22,626 nt of DNA from Spirochaetaceae bacterium (GTDB lineage Bacteria > Spirochaetota > Spirochaetia > Treponematales > Treponemataceae). Every line of letters begins with the position of its first letter. Positions within the stretch are counted from its first letter, which is position 1. The DNA is taken from contig JAISTZ010000106.1 in NCBI GenBank assembly GCA_031272345.1, positions 1 through 22,626 on the forward strand. The letters run 5' to 3'. Positions 20,343 through 22,626 of the stretch are shown piece after piece. A model generated the notes under the pieces. It ran no database searches. It saw only the letters and a list, made by a program, of their open reading frames with translations, and was not told the DNA's origin. Both the position numbers and the translations under genes were made by a program.

Positions 20343-21098
20343 GTGGGTTGTATTTTTGTGTTTGTAAATCAAAAAGGAGGGGTGGGAAAAACCACGTCGG
20401 TCATCAATATCGGCGCGTACATGGCCCTGGCGGGCAAGAAGGTGCTGCTCGTCGATTTTGATTCCCAGGGGAACATGACCAGCGGAATCGGCGCCAAGAA
20501 CGCCACCCCCACGGTATACGACCTCATCGCGGGCAAGGCCGGGGCCGAGCGGGTCATCAAGCGCACGTGCCTGCCCAACCTGGAGGTGATGCCCGCTTCG
20601 ATTCACCTGGCCGGGGCCACGATCGAGCTCGCCTCGGAAAAGGAGCGGGAGTTCTTCCTCAAAAAAGCCATCGGCCCCCTGCGGGACCGGTACGACTTCA
20701 TCCTTATCGACTGCCCCCCCTCCCTGGGGCTCCTCACGGTGAACGGCCTCGCCGTGGCGGACAAGGTGCTCATTCCCATGCAGTGCGAATACTTCGCCCT
20801 GGAGGGAGTCTCCCTGCTCCTCACGACGATTCAGAAGGTGCAGCGGGGCATCAACCCCCGCCTGGGCATCGGGGGCATCTTCTTCACCATGTATGACTCC
20901 AGAATCCGCCTGGCCAACGATGTGGTCCTCCAGGTTAAGAGCTATTTTAAAGACGCGGTGTTCTCCACGGTGATTCCCCGGAACGTGCGGCTCTCGGAGG
21001 CCCCCTCCCACGGGCTGCCGATCTGCGAATACGACCCCGCCTGCGTGGGCGCCCGGAGCTACCAAAAGCTCGCGGAGGAGGTGATCGCCCGTGGCTAG
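20343..21098 (+). CDS. parA: ParA/Soj-type chromosome partitioning ATPase
   Basis: 251 aa. The deviant Walker A (KGGVGKTT, 11-18), the Walker A' region VLLVDFDSQGN and Walker B ILIDCPPSLGLLTVN identify a ParA of the small chromosomal Soj type, which lacks an N-terminal DNA-binding domain. It binds DNA as an ATP dimer and moves ParB-parS complexes. I chose GTG 20343 (MGCIFVFVNQKGG) because GGAGGA lies seven bases upstream; the ATG at 20301 lies within nrdD and adds Pro/Arg-rich residues foreign to the family. It lies 22 bp behind nrdD and overlaps parB by 8 bp. Confidence 0.95.
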   Translation: MGCIFVFVNQKGGVGKTTSVINIGAYMALAGKKVLLVDFDSQGNMTSGIGAKNATPTVYDLIAGKAGAERVIKRTCLPNLEVMPASIHLAGATIELASEKEREFFLKKAIGPLRDRYDFILIDCPPSLGLLTVNGLAVADKVLIPMQCEYFALEGVSLLLTTIQKVQRGINPRLGIGGIFFTMYDSRIRLANDVVLQVKSYFKDAVFSTVIPRNVRLSEAPSHGLPICEYDPACVGARSYQKLAEEVIARG

Positions 21099-22056
21099 AT
21101 CCGCCCTCGGCCGGGGGCTCGACGCCCTGCTCCAGGACGGCTACCGGGACCCGGGCCCGGCCGCCCCGGACATCCCCCCGGGGCTCGAACAGGGGGACGG
21201 CGGCACGCTCCTTGCCCCGGTGGACAGTCTCCTCCCCAACCCCTTCCAGCCCCGCCGTCACTTTGACGAGGAGGCCCTCTCGGAACTGGCGGCGTCAATC
21301 CGGGAGAACGGGGTGCTCCAGAGCGTCCTCGTGGAAGAAGCCGGGGATGGCAGGTTCTACATCATCGCCGGGGAGCGCCGCGCCAGGGCCGCAAAGCTCG
21401 CGGGGCTCGCAAAAATCCCCGTGCGGATCACGAACATTGACGACAGCAAAAAACTCGAAATCGCCCTCATAGAAAATGTCCAGCGGGAGGACCTGAATCC
21501 CATAGAAGAGGCCGCGGCCTACGGGCGGCTCATGGAGCTCAGCGGCCTAACCCAGGAGGAACTCGCCGCCAGGGTGGGCAAGAAGCGCTCCACCGTCGCC
21601 AACGCGCTGCGGCTCCTTAAGCTGCCGGAGCACATCCGCTCCGCCGTCGCCGAGGGGGTCCTGAGCGCGGGTCATGCGCGGGCCCTGCTCCAGGTGGAGG
21701 ACCCGGCGGCACAGGGGGCGCTGTTTTCGCGGATATTGTCCCAGGGGCTTTCCGTGCGGGACGCCGAGCGGGAGGCGGCACATCCCTTGGGGGAACACGC
21801 CGGGGATGATTCCGCGGCCTCCCCCAAAAAGTCCGCCGGGGGCTCGCCGGGGGACTCCGGCCAGGCAAAACGGGACCCCGACCTGGTGGCCATCGAACAG
21901 CGGTTCATCAACGTGCTGGGCACCAAGGTCACCCTCAAGGGCTCCTTCGACCGGGGGCAGCTCCTGGTGGAATACTTCTCCAGGGACGACCTGGACCGGC
22001 TCTACGGAATCATCAGCGGGCAGGGAACCGACGACAGGAGCCTCTACCGCTTTTAA
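21091..22056 (+). CDS. parB: ParB/Spo0J-type chromosome partitioning protein
   Basis: 321 aa. N-terminal RSALGRGLDALL is the segment that stimulates the ParA ATPase. The CTP-binding ParB/Srx domain carries NPFQPRRHFDE and the box GERRARAAKLAG (94-105); ALIENVQREDLNPIEEA follows, then the HTH (LTQEELAARVGKKRSTVANALRLLKLP, about 150-177) that reads parS. A low-complexity Ala/Gly/Ser linker (about 230-265) leads to the C-terminal dimerisation domain (DLVAIEQRFINVLGTKVTL...). GTG start overlapping the parA stop by 8 bp. I find no parS site (TGTTTCACGTGAAACA) in the window. Confidence 0.95.
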   Translation: MARSALGRGLDALLQDGYRDPGPAAPDIPPGLEQGDGGTLLAPVDSLLPNPFQPRRHFDEEALSELAASIRENGVLQSVLVEEAGDGRFYIIAGERRARAAKLAGLAKIPVRITNIDDSKKLEIALIENVQREDLNPIEEAAAYGRLMELSGLTQEELAARVGKKRSTVANALRLLKLPEHIRSAVAEGVLSAGHARALLQVEDPAAQGALFSRILSQGLSVRDAEREAAHPLGEHAGDDSAASPKKSAGGSPGDSGQAKRDPDLVAIEQRFINVLGTKVTLKGSFDRGQLLVEYFSRDDLDRLYGIISGQGTDDRSLYRF

Positions 22057-22061
22057 CAGCG

Positions 22062-22352
22062 TCACTGCACGATTTCGTGGCGGGATTCGATGTTCCGCCT
22101 GAAGTTCTCGGGGAGTGACTGCCATTCGAGCAGGTCGATTCGGAAGGGCAGGTCGGACTCGGCGAAGTCATCCCGAAGGTCGTGCAGGGCGGTGTAATCC
22201 CCCGGTGACGAAAAAACAGCCAGATCAAGATCGGAGGCGGGGCGTGAAGCGCCGGTGATCCGTGAACCAAAGGCCCAGACAGGAACGCCGGGAATTCGGC
22301 GCGCAAGGAGGCTCCTCACCAGGCGCAAATGCCGTTCAGGGAGGTCAATCAA
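22062..22352 (-). CDS. MNT-type nucleotidyltransferase (antitoxin of a HEPN/MNT pair)
   Basis: 96 aa minimal nucleotidyltransferase. WAFGSRITG (27-34 region) and SDLDLAVF (40-47) provide the Gly-Ser of the nucleotide site and the metal-binding Asp41 and Asp43; a third acidic residue, Asp73 (RIDLLEW), completes the active site. In characterised HEPN/MNT pairs this protein adds AMP to the HEPN toxin and so silences it. Its start overlaps the HEPN gene by 8 bp, so the two are coupled. It faces parB tail-to-tail with five bases between the stops, without a visible terminator. Confidence 0.85.
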   Translation of the reverse strand: MIDLPERHLRLVRSLLARRIPGVPVWAFGSRITGASRPASDLDLAVFSSPGDYTALHDLRDDFAESDLPFRIDLLEWQSLPENFRRNIESRHEIVQ

Positions 22353-22626
22353 AGCGCGCCTCCCCGGTCATGCGGCAGTAGAGCGCTTCCGCGCCGGCGA
22401 TGAACGGCCCTATCAGCGTGAGCGCCGCCGCGGCCTTGTCGCCGGAATAGTCGTGGGACGTGTCCACCCGGGCATTTGCGTATGACAGCCAGGCTTCGCA
22501 GTCCCCCAGGAGATGGTTCTCAAAGGCGATGCGGATGACCGATTCGGACACAGCTTCGCGGTCAATGGGGAATAGTTCCGTCCGTCCGGCCATGGTGAGA
22601 AAATTTTCGTATTGCTTTTTTAATTG
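22345..22626 (-). CDS. HEPN-type (HI0074-like) partner protein, N-terminus beyond the window edge
   Basis: The frame is open to the last base of the window and reads ...QLKKQYENFL before the internal Met at 22593, which fits the WK-x-LK-x-YLE helix of the HI0074 family, so the gene continues upstream outside the window. 93 residues are visible: the segment LFPIDREAVSESVIRIAFE corresponds to the SPRDVLR-x-AF region, DCEAWLSYANARVDTSHDY holds the HEPN R-x4-H motif (Arg and His of ARVDTSH), and a last helix follows. The usual form is RN-x-TSH; here Asn is Val. HEPN proteins of this kind act as ribonuclease toxins when not modified by the MNT partner. Confidence 0.8.
   Translation of the reverse strand, partial: QLKKQYENFLTMAGRTELFPIDREAVSESVIRIAFENHLLGDCEAWLSYANARVDTSHDYSGDKAAAALTLIGPFIAGAEALYCRMTGEARFD

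Noticed and set aside
20321..22061. parS site near parAB
   Set aside because: No sequence close to TGTTTCACGTGAAACA was found here or elsewhere in the window.
22345..22593. HEPN gene as a complete 82-aa gene starting at 22593
   Set aside because: The frame stays open to the window edge and the upstream residues fit the family helix, so the gene is cut by the window.

Overview
This is a GC-rich (visibly well above 60 % G+C in the coding regions) bacterial chromosome segment of about 22.6 kb. It holds 22 intact or edge-truncated protein genes, one frameshifted gene and one doubtful gene remnant; I see no rRNA, tRNA, CRISPR array or insertion sequence. The small single-barrel envelope proteins, the anaerobic NrdR-NrdD pair and the ParA-ParB pair suggest an anaerobic Gram-negative-type organism. 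My best guess is a spirochaete of the Treponema group; this rests on overall impression, not on a marker gene.

Layout. 1-1593: the end of a hypothetical gene and an outer-membrane-type protein. 1600-4012 (minus): a methionine-type ABC importer (metN-metI, then metQ from its own promoter). 4013-4437: a gene-poor stretch with remnants and a terminator. 4438-5878: cassette A (frameshifted outer membrane protein, small protein, divergent XRE regulator). 6007-8613: a strong promoter, a structured leader with an intrinsic terminator, then a cobalt/nickel ECF importer (cbiM with a PDGLE domain, cbiQ, cbiO). 8678-12146: a consensus promoter driving an M20 peptidase, a duplicated SCP2-like protein and a class III aminotransferase. 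12194-16208 (minus): an AAA+ ATPase of the DUF4143 type, an RNB ribonuclease and an EamA transporter. 16211-16342: tandem stem-loop repeats and a large palindrome. 16353-17641: cassette B, organised like cassette A. 17662-20320: nrdR-nrdD. 20343-22056: parA-parB. 22062-22626 (minus): a nucleotidyltransferase/HEPN toxin-antitoxin-like pair, cut by the window edge.

Most noteworthy: (i) two syntenic XRE / small protein / beta-barrel cassettes sharing gene order, near-identical gene spacing and a related terminator, one of them broken in a run of seven G; (ii) an NrdD with an almost intact catalytic body but no C-terminal glycyl-radical motif; (iii) three tandem 32-bp units, each folding into a 12-bp stem, directly abutting the start codon of the AAA+ ATPase; (iv) a cbiM leader in which an 11-base direct repeat allows mutually exclusive terminator and anti-terminator pairings; (v) a MetN in which the Walker A lysine is glutamine.
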